A DNA stretch of 21,464 bases from contig WAMH01000186.1 of the NCBI GenBank assembly GCA_015522395.1, forward strand, positions 1 to 21,464, in the 5' to 3' direction. Of the stretch, positions 14,007 through 19,755 are shown piece by piece. How positions within the stretch are numbered: the first letter of the stretch is position 1; every line of letters begins with the position of its first letter. The stretch comes from Thermococcus sp. Lineage in GTDB: Archaea > Methanobacteriota_B > Thermococci > Thermococcales > Thermococcaceae. The position numbers were made by a program, and so were the translations under genes. Below the pieces are notes generated by a model, which was not told where the DNA came from, did not search any database, and worked only from the letters and a program-made list of their open reading frames with translations.

Positions 14007-14798
14007 TCAGAACACCGAGTTTAGCCTTCCGCCGTCAACCGGAATCATGGCGCCGTTTATGTAACCTCCCAGCTCGCTCGCGAGGAAGGCCACGAGGTAG
14101 CCTATCTCCTCAGGCTCGCCGAGCCTCCCGAGGGGTATCGGCTTCGCGTAATCCTGGAGGGCTTCCTCAACGGTCTTCTCTTCCCTTTCGGCCCTGTCCT
14201 TCGCCAGCTGAACCATCCTGTCCGTCCGAATTATGCCGGGCATTATTCCGTTGACGGTTATCCCCTTCGGTCCGAGCTCCTTGGCGAGCGTTCTAACGAG
14301 GCCGGCCATCGAAATCCTGACCACGTTGCTGAGGGCTATGTTGGGTATCGGCTCCTTTATGGCAACACTCGTGGAGTAGACTATCCTGCCGAAGCCCTTC
14401 CTCTCCATCGCCGGAACGAGGGCCCTTGTCAGGTAGATCGCGGGGTAGAGAAGGAGATTTACCGCGCCTTCCCAGTCGGCCATGTCCATCTCCATGAAGT
14501 AGCCAGGCTTTGGACCGCCGGTGGAGAAGAAGAAAATATCCGGCTCGCCGATGCTTTCGAGTTTCTTCACGGTCCTTTCAAGGTCTTCGCGCTTCGTTAA
14601 GTCTGCAACGATGTAATGAGCTTCAACGTCGCTTTCAGCCTTTATCTTCTCCTTTGCTTTCCTCAGGTTCTCCTCGCTCCGGGAGAGGAGTATCACATCG
14701 GCCCCGGCTTTTGCCAGAACCCGCGCAACGCCGAAGCCTATGCCCTTGCTGGATGCGGTTGTGAAGGCCAGCTTTCCGGAGAGGTCTATCCCCAGCAT
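14007..14798 (-). CDS. Short-chain dehydrogenase/reductase lacking the YxxxK pair
   Basis: A 263-residue protein with a normal SDR Rossmann fold: TTASSKGIGFGVA (13-25) for cofactor binding, VADLTKRED, ITVNGIMPGIIRTD and the C-terminal GGYINGAMIPVDGG. By family comparison it resembles 3-oxoacyl-ACP-reductase-like enzymes. At the catalytic site the Ser in YSTS is present, but 13 and 17 residues later, where Tyr and Lys should stand, the sequence ALSNVVR gives Ser and Arg. Related SDRs with this LSNxxR variant are, as I recall, a recognised subgroup of unknown chemistry. The start is ATG 14798 behind GGTGGTT; upstream GTG/ATG codons overlap that site. It may be cotranscribed with the broken DUF998 gene, 54 bases downstream. 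Confidence 0.85.
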   Translation of the reverse strand: MLGIDLSGKLAFTTASSKGIGFGVARVLAKAGADVILLSRSEENLRKAKEKIKAESDVEAHYIVADLTKREDLERTVKKLESIGEPDIFFFSTGGPKPGYFMEMDMADWEGAVNLLLYPAIYLTRALVPAMERKGFGRIVYSTSVAIKEPIPNIALSNVVRISMAGLVRTLAKELGPKGITVNGIMPGIIRTDRMVQLAKDRAEREEKTVEEALQDYAKPIPLGRLGEPEEIGYLVAFLASELGGYINGAMIPVDGGRLNSVF

Positions 14799-14829
14799 GA
14801 GAACCACCACAAAAGGTTGTCCTGGGGGT

Positions 14830-14836
14830 AAAAAAA
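14830..14836 (-). terminator. T7 run after dacZ
   Basis: Seven consecutive T residues on the complement, 25 bases beyond the dacZ stop codon and 32 bases before the SDR start. A run of this length is a plausible archaeal terminator, separating the two leftward genes. Confidence 0.45.
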
Positions 14837-14860
14837 CGTTACCGGTCGTTGCCGATCCAA

Positions 14861-15664
14861 TCAGTACTTTATCCTCGGGTTGTACTCAAGAAGCATCAGG
14901 CCGTTCTTGAATATCCTTATCGTTCCGCTCTCGGAGAGGCTTATGGCCATTGCCTTTGTCACCTTGGTTATGCCGGCTGCCGCTATATGCCTGCTTCCGA
15001 GGCCTGGCGGAAGCATGAGGTCGATGACCTTCGGCTCGACTTCCAGGTATCTTCCCGCGGCTGTTATCCTGCCGTTGTCCCGTATAATGAAGGCGCCGTC
15101 GAGCTGGGCAAACTCCTTTATGATCTCCTTGCTCTCCCTGTCGAGGACGTTGACGTTGTGGCCCTTGAAGGGATTGGGAATGAGCGGGTGGGAGTGCCTC
15201 AGGACCCTCCTTGTGTCCCCGATCACGAATATGGTTCCCACGGGGGTCCCCTCGCGACCCTCTATACTGAGCTCTATTGCTATCTCCAGGAGCCTCTGCA
15301 GAACGTTCTGGTTCTGAGCGAAGAAACCGCGCATCGCGGAGAGGGTCTTTTTGACCGTCTTCACACCTATAACATCGCGCGTTACGTAAACGAAGGAATC
15401 GCCCTCGCCTAGGACATCGTGCTCCATAAGAAAGGCTGAGATGAGGTTCAGGATGTTGTTGATGTCGAGGTTCTGGGGGATCGAGACGAGCTTCACCCGG
15501 GGGTCGTCTATGTCGAATGAAGACCCCACTATCACAACGGTTACGCCGGCGTCGGGTATGGACTTGGGGTTAACGTCCTCAAGAACTACGAGGGCCTTTC
15601 CGCCTAGCTCCCTCACGATTTCTATGGCGCTTCTAATTATCACGGGGGGTATGGGGCTCTCCAT
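14861..15664 (-). CDS. dacZ: Diadenylate cyclase, DacZ type (DisA_N domain)
   Basis: A 267-residue protein with an archaeal N-terminal domain (about 1-120) and a C-terminal DisA-type cyclase domain. Its catalytic signatures are LDGAFIIRDNGRI (DGA at 189-191) and GSRHIAAAGITKVT (RHI at 225-227, the counterpart of the bacterial RHR), with the downstream SESGTIRIFKNG. DacZ enzymes condense two ATP to c-di-AMP, an essential signal tied to osmotic and potassium balance in several archaea. No phosphodiesterase or c-di-AMP receptor is evident nearby. The start is uncertain: ATG 15664 lies four bases beyond GGTTGAT; ATG 15670 adds two residues. It is divergent from ubiX. Confidence 0.88.
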   Translation of the reverse strand: MESPIPPVIIRSAIEIVRELGGKALVVLEDVNPKSIPDAGVTVVIVGSSFDIDDPRVKLVSIPQNLDINNILNLISAFLMEHDVLGEGDSFVYVTRDVIGVKTVKKTLSAMRGFFAQNQNVLQRLLEIAIELSIEGREGTPVGTIFVIGDTRRVLRHSHPLIPNPFKGHNVNVLDRESKEIIKEFAQLDGAFIIRDNGRITAAGRYLEVEPKVIDLMLPPGLGSRHIAAAGITKVTKAMAISLSESGTIRIFKNGLMLLEYNPRIKY

Positions 15665-15704
15665 TTTCATCAACCGCTATCCTTACTGACGGTGAATACT
15701 CTCC

Positions 15705-15741
15705 AAAGTATAAAAGATTAGCGCCCGGAAAACATAAAACC
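15705..15741. promoter_or_regulatory. Divergent promoters of dacZ and ubiX
   Basis: On the complement CTTTTATAC (15707-15715) predicts leftward transcription from about 15686, before dacZ. ACATAAAACC (15732-15741) predicts rightward transcription near 15761, at the GGTG site of ubiX. Confidence 0.45.
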
Positions 15742-15770
15742 CCAGAGTGCAACTACCTTCGGTGCGGGAG

Positions 15771-16304
15771 ATGAAGGTGGTCGTGGCGATAACCGGTGCA
15801 AGCGGTGCCATCTACGGCCTCAGATTGATCGAGACGCTCCGTGAAATGGGGTACGAAGTGAAGACGGTTGCGTCGAAAACGGGTCTGGCCGTCATAAAGC
15901 ACGAGACCGGGATCGATTTCAGGCCTGATTACAGGGAGGATGATCTCTTTGCTCCCATAGCATCCGGATCCCACCCCTTTGACGCTGTTGTAGTGGCGCC
16001 CTGTTCCATGAAAACACTCTCCGCCATAGCGCACGGCTACTCCGACAATCTGATAACCCGGGCGGCAGACGTCGCGCTCAAGGAGCGCAGGAAGCTCATC
16101 CTTTTGATCAGGGAAACACCCCTCAGCATGGTGCACATCCAAAATATGCTTGCCGTTACCCAGGCCGGTGCAATCGTCATGCCCGCCTCCCCGGGATTTT
16201 ACACAAAGCCCAAGACTTTGGACGATATGATAAACTTTATAATCGGAAAAATCTTAGATTCCCTGGGGATAGAAAACTCACTCTACCCCCGCTGGAGGAG
16301 TTAA
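15771..16304 (+). CDS. ubiX: Flavin prenyltransferase, UbiX/PadX family
   Basis: A 177-residue flavoprotein that attaches a dimethylallyl unit to FMN, making prenylated FMN for UbiD-type decarboxylases. The family marks are visible: ITGASGAIYG at the N-terminus, ASGSHPFDAVVVAPCSMKTL, AHGYSDNLITRAADVALKE, LLIRETPLS, and MPASPGFYTKP. All conserved segments appear intact and the length is normal. No ubiD lies in the window, so the partner must be elsewhere. The start is ATG 15771 with GGTG six bases upstream; an in-frame ATG at 15747 has no site. It heads a tight rightward operon with the Lrp-like regulator (one-base gap after TAA) and the CYTH protein. Confidence 0.9.
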   Translation: MKVVVAITGASGAIYGLRLIETLREMGYEVKTVASKTGLAVIKHETGIDFRPDYREDDLFAPIASGSHPFDAVVVAPCSMKTLSAIAHGYSDNLITRAADVALKERRKLILLIRETPLSMVHIQNMLAVTQAGAIVMPASPGFYTKPKTLDDMINFIIGKILDSLGIENSLYPRWRS

Positions 16305-16305
16305 T

Positions 16306-16788
16306 ATGGTTCAGCTCGACGATCTCGACAGGGCCATCCTGAGGCTTCTCAAGGACGACGCGAGGCTCACCATCTCAGAGATAGCCGAGAAGCTCAAGCG
16401 GCCCGAATCGACCATCCACTTCAGGATAAAGAAGCTCCAGGAGAGGGGGGTTATAGACAGGTACACAATAATCCTCGGCAGGGACCTTCAGCCCCGCGCT
16501 CTGGCGGTGATCTACATCCAGGCTGAGACCCCCATCATTGAGGACTTCCTCGAGAGGTACGTGAGGCACATAATGAAGACCCTCTCTATGCTTCCCAATG
16601 TTCTCGCGGTGGCCCGGAGCGGCAGGGATGGCGTCGTTGCCCTCATAGGGGAGGACACCCCGGAGAAACTCGAGCGCTTCGTTGACGAGACAATACGCGT
16701 TCTTCCAAGCCTCCACAGGGTAGAGGTAATTCCGATCGATGAGTTCGGCAAGGGGAACGGCCTTGTGGGCTTCTTGGTGGGTGTGTGA
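16306..16788 (+). CDS. Lrp/AsnC-family transcription regulator
   Basis: A 160-residue regulator. Residues 5-50 form the classical Lrp helix-turn-helix, with LTISEIAEKLKRPESTIHFR as the DNA-reading part and RIKKLQERGVIDRYT leading to the RAM ligand-binding domain (about 70-150). This class usually forms octamers or dimers that respond to amino acids. The ribosome site GGAGG ends about seven bases before ATG 16306, within the end of ubiX. It overlaps the next gene by one base (TGATG), so translation is probably coupled. The regulator may control its own operon; nothing in the sequence proves a target. Confidence 0.9.
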   Translation: MVQLDDLDRAILRLLKDDARLTISEIAEKLKRPESTIHFRIKKLQERGVIDRYTIILGRDLQPRALAVIYIQAETPIIEDFLERYVRHIMKTLSMLPNVLAVARSGRDGVVALIGEDTPEKLERFVDETIRVLPSLHRVEVIPIDEFGKGNGLVGFLVGV

Positions 16789-17306
16789 TGGAGATCGAGG
16801 TCAAGTTCCGCGTTGACTTCGAAAGGATGCGGAGGAGGATAGAGTCCATTGGGGCCTCATTCCTCAGGGAGGAGATTCAGGAGGACGTCTATTTTTCCGT
16901 TCCACTCCCCGAACTGCTCAGGGTAAGGGGGATTTCAAACCTTGGAAGGGCTTTTCTCACGTACAAGCGCATAGTCGACCCCGGAAGAAACGAGGAGTTC
17001 GACGAGCTTGAGGTGGAGGTTTCCGACTTCGATACCACTGTTGAGATACTCAAGCGGCTTGGCTACGAAGAGGACGTCGTTGTGAGGAAGCGCCGCCTTG
17101 TTTACCGCCTTGGGGATGTCACCTTTGAACTGAGCGAGGTTGAAGGGCTCGGCGGTTTCCTCGACATCGAGGTCATCTCCGACGATGTGGAAGGGGCAAA
17201 GCGCATGATCTGGGAAGTGGCGGAAAAGCTCGGCCTGACGGAGAATGACGTCGAACCGAGGCTCTATCAGGAGCTCATCCGCGAGAAGATGAAAGGAAGG
17301 GCATAA
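16788..17306 (+). CDS. CYTH-domain protein (CyaB/ThTPase-like)
   Basis: A 172-residue protein of the CYTH (CyaB-thiamine triphosphatase) superfamily. It opens with the signature MEIEVKFRV (ExExK), followed by alternating basic and acidic strands that line a triphosphate tunnel: LTYKRIVD, ELEVEVSD, VVRKRRLVYRL, FELSEVEGLGGFLDIEV. The group includes class IV adenylyl cyclases and triphosphatases acting on thiamine triphosphate or polyphosphate; in archaea the substrate is unproven, so I give no gene name. The start ATG overlaps the Lrp stop as TGATG, with GGTGG upstream. It is the last gene of the ubiX operon. Confidence 0.88.
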   Translation: MEIEVKFRVDFERMRRRIESIGASFLREEIQEDVYFSVPLPELLRVRGISNLGRAFLTYKRIVDPGRNEEFDELEVEVSDFDTTVEILKRLGYEEDVVVRKRRLVYRLGDVTFELSEVEGLGGFLDIEVISDDVEGAKRMIWEVAEKLGLTENDVEPRLYQELIREKMKGRA

Positions 17307-17311
17307 AACCA

Positions 17312-17341
17312 GCAGAAAGAAAACCCCGCGGACTCTTCTGC
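17312..17341. terminator. Small inverted repeat between convergent CYTH and ychF genes
   Basis: GCAGAA (17312-17317) and TTCTGC (17336-17341) can pair across the 36-base convergent gap. There is no long T run rightward. It is a weak candidate for a shared 3' hairpin. Confidence 0.3.
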
Positions 17342-17342
17342 C

Positions 17343-18536
17343 TCAGCGCGCGGTCGCAACTATCTTTATTATGTCGTTGAACTCGAGCTGGTAGTCCTCA
17401 CCAACGCGCCTCTTTGTTCTCGCGTTGACCGCGTACAGGAAGGTCTTTCCGAGGTCGGTGTGCACCTTGTAGGCCAGATCGCGCGGCGTTGAACCCTTCG
17501 GGAGAAGGTGGACGTGCGGCAGGACGTTCCCGAACTGGTCGGTGAGTTTGTTCTCGTCCTCGACCGGATAAACCGGGATGAGGTTGAGAAGCTCGAAGGT
17601 GGCGGTGTTTATGATGTCCTGCACGCCGGTGGAGCCGAATCTCTCCAAAACGCGCTCCCTGATGAGTTCAAGCGCCTTCTCCTGCTTTGGACTCATCTTC
17701 TTCAGGATTTTGAAGTCCGAACTGCCGGGGATGTAGTCTATAAAGCCCGCCTTGGCGGCCTTTCTCAGCGTAAGCTCCGCGGCGGCGCTTGTCGGGATGA
17801 CGATGTATCCCCTGCTCTTCCCTTTTCGGATGAGCCTCTCTATCTGGGCATCTGCTGCAGCGTCGGCCTTGTTCGCCGCGATGATTATCGGCTTGTTGGT
17901 CTTCCTGAGTTCCTTCACGAAGGCCATCAAATCCTCATCGCTCCACTTCGTCGGGTCGTCCGGGAGGCCAACCTTATGAAGGGCTTCCCAGACGTCCTCC
18001 TCACTTACCCCGATCCCTGAGAGATGGTCCGCTATGGCCTGCTCTAATTTCATGTGCTGAAGCTTTATCCTCTTGGAGAACTTGTCCCAGCCCTTCTTGA
18101 GGATCCCGAATATCCAGAAGTCTATCTCTTTCTCAAGGAACTCAATGTCCTCAACCGGGTCGTGGTGATCTGTTGGCTGGCCCTCTTCGTCTGTCTTTCC
18201 GGTCGCGTCAACGACGTGGATGAGTGCTGAAGCCATCCTCAGGTCGTCGAGGAACTTGTTGCCGAGGCCGCGCCCCTCGTGGGCACCGGGGACAAGGCCG
18301 GCAACATCTATCATCTTTATCGGGATGAGGGCTTTTCCGTCCTTATACTCGTAGTTCTGCGGGTTCGAGGTGCAACCAAGCTCTTTGCAGGGATGCTCGG
18401 CTATCGCGTAGGTAACGCCGACGTTCGCATCTATCGTCGTGAAGGGGTAGTTCGCGATATCAACGTCAACGAGAGTTGCGGCTGAAAAGAACGTCGATTT
18501 CCCAACGTTCGGCTTTCCGACGACGCCTATCTCCAT
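17343..18536 (-). CDS. ychF: YchF/Obg-family ATPase with TGS domain
   Basis: A 397-residue translation-associated P-loop ATPase of the archaeal YchF group. G1 is GKPNVGKST, then the switch region NYPFTTIDANVGV, G3 DVAGLVPGAHEGRGLGNKFL, and NKAD in place of a strict GTPase G4. A coiled insertion follows, and the C-terminal TGS domain runs from about 310 (LIPVYPVEDENKLTD) to HLLPKGSTPRDLAYKVHTDLG. YchF proteins bind the ribosome and prefer ATP. The N-terminal half contains a CKELGC segment. The start is ATG 18536 with AGGTGG five bases upstream; a GTG at 18545 falls inside that site. It is divergent from the NifX-like gene. Confidence 0.93.
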   Translation of the reverse strand: MEIGVVGKPNVGKSTFFSAATLVDVDIANYPFTTIDANVGVTYAIAEHPCKELGCTSNPQNYEYKDGKALIPIKMIDVAGLVPGAHEGRGLGNKFLDDLRMASALIHVVDATGKTDEEGQPTDHHDPVEDIEFLEKEIDFWIFGILKKGWDKFSKRIKLQHMKLEQAIADHLSGIGVSEEDVWEALHKVGLPDDPTKWSDEDLMAFVKELRKTNKPIIIAANKADAAADAQIERLIRKGKSRGYIVIPTSAAAELTLRKAAKAGFIDYIPGSSDFKILKKMSPKQEKALELIRERVLERFGSTGVQDIINTATFELLNLIPVYPVEDENKLTDQFGNVLPHVHLLPKGSTPRDLAYKVHTDLGKTFLYAVNARTKRRVGEDYQLEFNDIIKIVATAR

Positions 18537-18565
18537 TCCTACCACCTGGCTAAAATTTGCGATGG

Positions 18566-18593
18566 GGTTTTAAGGACTTTTGGATTAAATTTT
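18566..18593. promoter_or_regulatory. Divergent promoter region of ychF and the NifX-like gene
   Basis: GGTTTTAAGG (about 18568-18577) works as a TATA-like box in both directions: leftward transcription near 18546 suits ychF, rightward near 18598 suits the NifX-like gene. GATTAAATT (18584-18592) is an additional AT-rich element closer to the rightward start. Confidence 0.4.
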
Positions 18594-18605
18594 CGCGGTG
18601 ATATC

Positions 18606-18956
18606 ATGAGGGTTGCCGTTCCCTCCGATGGGGGCTTCGAAGGAAATGCCGTCCCACTAAACAAGGCGAGCGGGATAGCGGTTGCCCAAATAGGGCCCGA
18701 TGGCATAAAGGAGGTAAAGGTCATACGGCCCGGGGAGGATACCATAGGGGAAATCAGAAAAGAAGGAGTGGAGCTCCTCATAGCCCCAGAGATTCCCGAA
18801 GAGGTCGTGGCAAAGCTTTCAAGCCTCGGGATAAAAACCCTCACAGGGGTCCGGGGAAGGGTAATGGACGTCCTGAGCTGGGCCATGAAAGAGGCCATAC
18901 GGGCGGGCCTCAGTGCTTTTGCCAAGGGGACGATGTTCATGGGACGGGGTCAGTGA
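18606..18956 (+). CDS. NifX/NifB-type small protein (dinitrogenase FeMo-cofactor biosynthesis domain)
   Basis: A 116-residue single-domain protein starting MRVAVPSDGGFEGNAVPLN, then a phosphate- or cluster-binding-like alpha/beta fold ending in AFAKGTMFMGRGQ. The domain occurs in NifX, NafY and the C-terminus of NifB, and as stand-alone proteins in organisms without nitrogenase, where it is thought to handle iron-sulfur or molybdenum-iron clusters. No nif genes are in the window, so a nitrogenase role is not implied. No cysteine is present. The ribosome site GGTGAT lies three to four bases before ATG 18606. It ends five bases from the convergent racemase gene. Confidence 0.83.
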   Translation: MRVAVPSDGGFEGNAVPLNKASGIAVAQIGPDGIKEVKVIRPGEDTIGEIRKEGVELLIAPEIPEEVVAKLSSLGIKTLTGVRGRVMDVLSWAMKEAIRAGLSAFAKGTMFMGRGQ

Positions 18957-18961
18957 GGGCC

Positions 18962-19660
18962 TTAGAGATCCTCGAGGCCCAGCGCCAGTTTCACCGCCTT
19001 CTCCGCTATCACGTCCATTGGATCGATCAGTGGGATGTTTAGATCGTCTGGCTTCAGGGCAACGCTCACCTCAGTGCAGCCCGCTATTATCCCCTCGGAG
19101 CGCTTTTCCAGCCTTTTCGCCACCTCAAGGAGCAATTTCCTGCCGAGTTCTACGTTCCCGGCCTTGACGCCTTTGTATATCGCGTCCATGACCTTCCGCT
19201 GGTCCTTTCTGTTGGGAACCGCTATCTGGACGCCGTGCTTGAGAAGCGCCCTGTGGTAGACGAGTCCCTTGATTGTCCCGTCCGTCGCGAGGAGGCCGAC
19301 CTTACGCAGACCCATCTCCCTGACCACCTTGGCGGTCTCCTCTATCATGCTGACTAGGGGGATCCGTATCGCCTTTTGTATGGTCTCCGCGAAGAAGTGG
19401 GCGGTGTTGCATGGCATTATTATGAAGTCGGCGCCCCAGCTTTCGAGCTTTCTCGCGCTGGCTATTAGCTCGGGCCTTGGGTCTTCTCCGTTTCCGAGGA
19501 TGAAGGCCGTCCTGTCGGGTATCTTCGGGTTGTTGTAGATGATTATCCTCGGGTGGTCCTGATCGCGCTTAGCCGGGGTTTTCACCACGATCCGCCTGAA
19601 CAGCTCCGCGGTGGCGAGCGGACCCATGCCACCTAGGATGCCTATGATGCGTTCGGTCAT
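18962..19660 (-). CDS. Aspartate/glutamate racemase family protein
   Basis: A 232-residue cofactor-independent racemase. The opening IIGILGGMGPLATAELFRRI is typical of aspartate racemases, and the two catalytic cysteines are present: Cys84 in MPCNTAH and Cys195 in AGCTEV. D-aspartate production is known from hyperthermophilic archaea of this group, so aspartate is the likely substrate, though related enzymes use other amino acids. The start is ATG 19660 behind CCGGTGG; a GTG at 19669 falls inside that site. It shares a symmetric TATA region with the divergent oleate hydratase gene. Confidence 0.9.
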   Translation of the reverse strand: MTERIIGILGGMGPLATAELFRRIVVKTPAKRDQDHPRIIIYNNPKIPDRTAFILGNGEDPRPELIASARKLESWGADFIIMPCNTAHFFAETIQKAIRIPLVSMIEETAKVVREMGLRKVGLLATDGTIKGLVYHRALLKHGVQIAVPNRKDQRKVMDAIYKGVKAGNVELGRKLLLEVAKRLEKRSEGIIAGCTEVSVALKPDDLNIPLIDPMDVIAEKAVKLALGLEDL

Positions 19661-19689
19661 TTCATCCACCGGTGGGGATTGGGCGGAAA

Positions 19690-19700
19690 ACTTTTTAAGC
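19690..19700. promoter_or_regulatory. Shared symmetric TATA element, racemase and oleate hydratase
   Basis: CTTTTTAAGCTT read in either direction gives a TATA-like core (TTTTTAAG / CTTAAAAAG). Leftward it predicts transcription near 19668, at the GGTGG site of the racemase; rightward near 19720, at the dyad before the oleate hydratase. Confidence 0.5.
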
Positions 19701-19722
19701 TTCCGACAATGATAGATATCGT

Positions 19723-19741
19723 CATGTCTGAATGCGACATG
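19723..19741. promoter_or_regulatory. Putative operator CATGTC-n7-GACATG before the oleate hydratase
   Basis: Perfect 6-bp arms at 19723-19728 and 19736-19741, spaced by TGAATGC. A further CGACA half-site lies at 19703-19707. The dyad covers the predicted transcript start and ends three bases before the ribosome site GAGGTGAGG (19744-19752). This is the place of a typical archaeal repressor site. Confidence 0.5.
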
Positions 19742-19755
19742 TTGAGGTGAGGAAT

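Noticed and set aside
13953..14007. N-terminal extension MSKAQPFSISLILPERGG of the DUF998 protein
   Set aside because: It is not hydrophobic and lacks a ribosome site; the alternative frame gives the proper first helix, so a frameshift is the better explanation.
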